Source: an uncultured Gemmobacter sp.
Lineage (GTDB): Bacteria; Pseudomonadota; Alphaproteobacteria; Rhodobacterales; Rhodobacteraceae
DNA: 5,905 nt
NCBI GenBank assembly: GCA_937983495.1
Contig: CALKAA010000078.1
Coordinates: forward strand, 1-5,905
Direction of reading: 5' to 3'
The notes under the pieces are model-generated. The model saw only the letters and a program-made list of their open reading frames with translations. It did not search any database and was not told the origin of the DNA. Both the position numbers and the translations under genes were made by a program. Shown here in pieces: positions 5,860 through 5,905 of the stretch (position 1 is its first letter; each line of letters opens with the position of its first letter).

Positions 5860-5905
5860 AGATCGGAAGAGCGTCGTGTAGGGAAAGAGTGTAGATCTCG
5901 GTGGT
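5860..5905. other. Illumina sequencing adapter (non-genomic)
   Basis: The last 46 bases begin AGATCGGAAGAGCGTCGTGT and continue as the reverse complement of the TruSeq universal (P5-side) adapter, matching 46 of its 58 bases from memory without a mismatch. This is read-through into adapter that was not trimmed before assembly. True genomic sequence ends at about 5859, give or take one base because the first A could be either. Nothing here should be annotated as biology. Confidence 0.98.

Noticed and set aside
1..5905. CRISPR array, tRNA, rRNA, insertion sequence or attachment site
   Set aside because: I saw no regularly spaced repeats, tRNA-like cloverleaf, transposase or terminal inverted repeats. 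The repeats present are explained by the HsdS architecture.

Overview
The window carries the 3' part of a type I restriction-modification operon followed by a Fic-family gene. It is GC-rich (about 60% or more over most coding DNA, with codon use to match). Closely spaced genes and the protein sequences suggest an alphaproteobacterium, perhaps Rhodobacterales; this placement is inference. The last 46 bases (5860-5905) are not genomic. They match the reverse complement of the Illumina TruSeq universal adapter, so the fragment is the untrimmed end of a short-read contig.

Layout, all on the + strand: the C-terminal 91 codons of hsdM (2-277, start outside the window); hsdS, overlapping hsdM by ATGA and split into two half-genes (274-909 and 902-1507) at a run of ten G (890-899); hsdR (1514-4420), 968 aa, type IC (EcoR124I-like), with complete nuclease and helicase motifs; a 273-nt gap (4421-4693) with hairpins and small dyads but no convincing gene; a class II Fic adenylyltransferase with a C-terminal winged helix (4694-5788); 71 nt of genomic DNA; then adapter.

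The main point of interest is hsdS. With ten G the first half stops at 907-909 and a second half can start at ATG 902. With nine G the two halves fuse into one 410-aa specificity subunit in which a 17-residue element at the junction aligns without gaps to the copy at the protein's N-terminus. This looks like a slippage switch between a full two-domain HsdS and half-subunits, the architecture described for the type IC system NgoAV of Neisseria gonorrhoeae. It would change the DNA target, and so the methylome, rather than only turn restriction on and off. A single-base sequencing or assembly error in the tract is the main competing explanation.

How the genes work together: HsdM with HsdS forms the methyltransferase, and HsdR joins it to make the ATP-driven restriction complex. 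The Fic protein has its own leader and need not be co-transcribed. Its position next to a type IC system invites comparison with the anticodon nuclease PrrC, which is linked to a type IC system, but nothing in the sequence proves a joint function.
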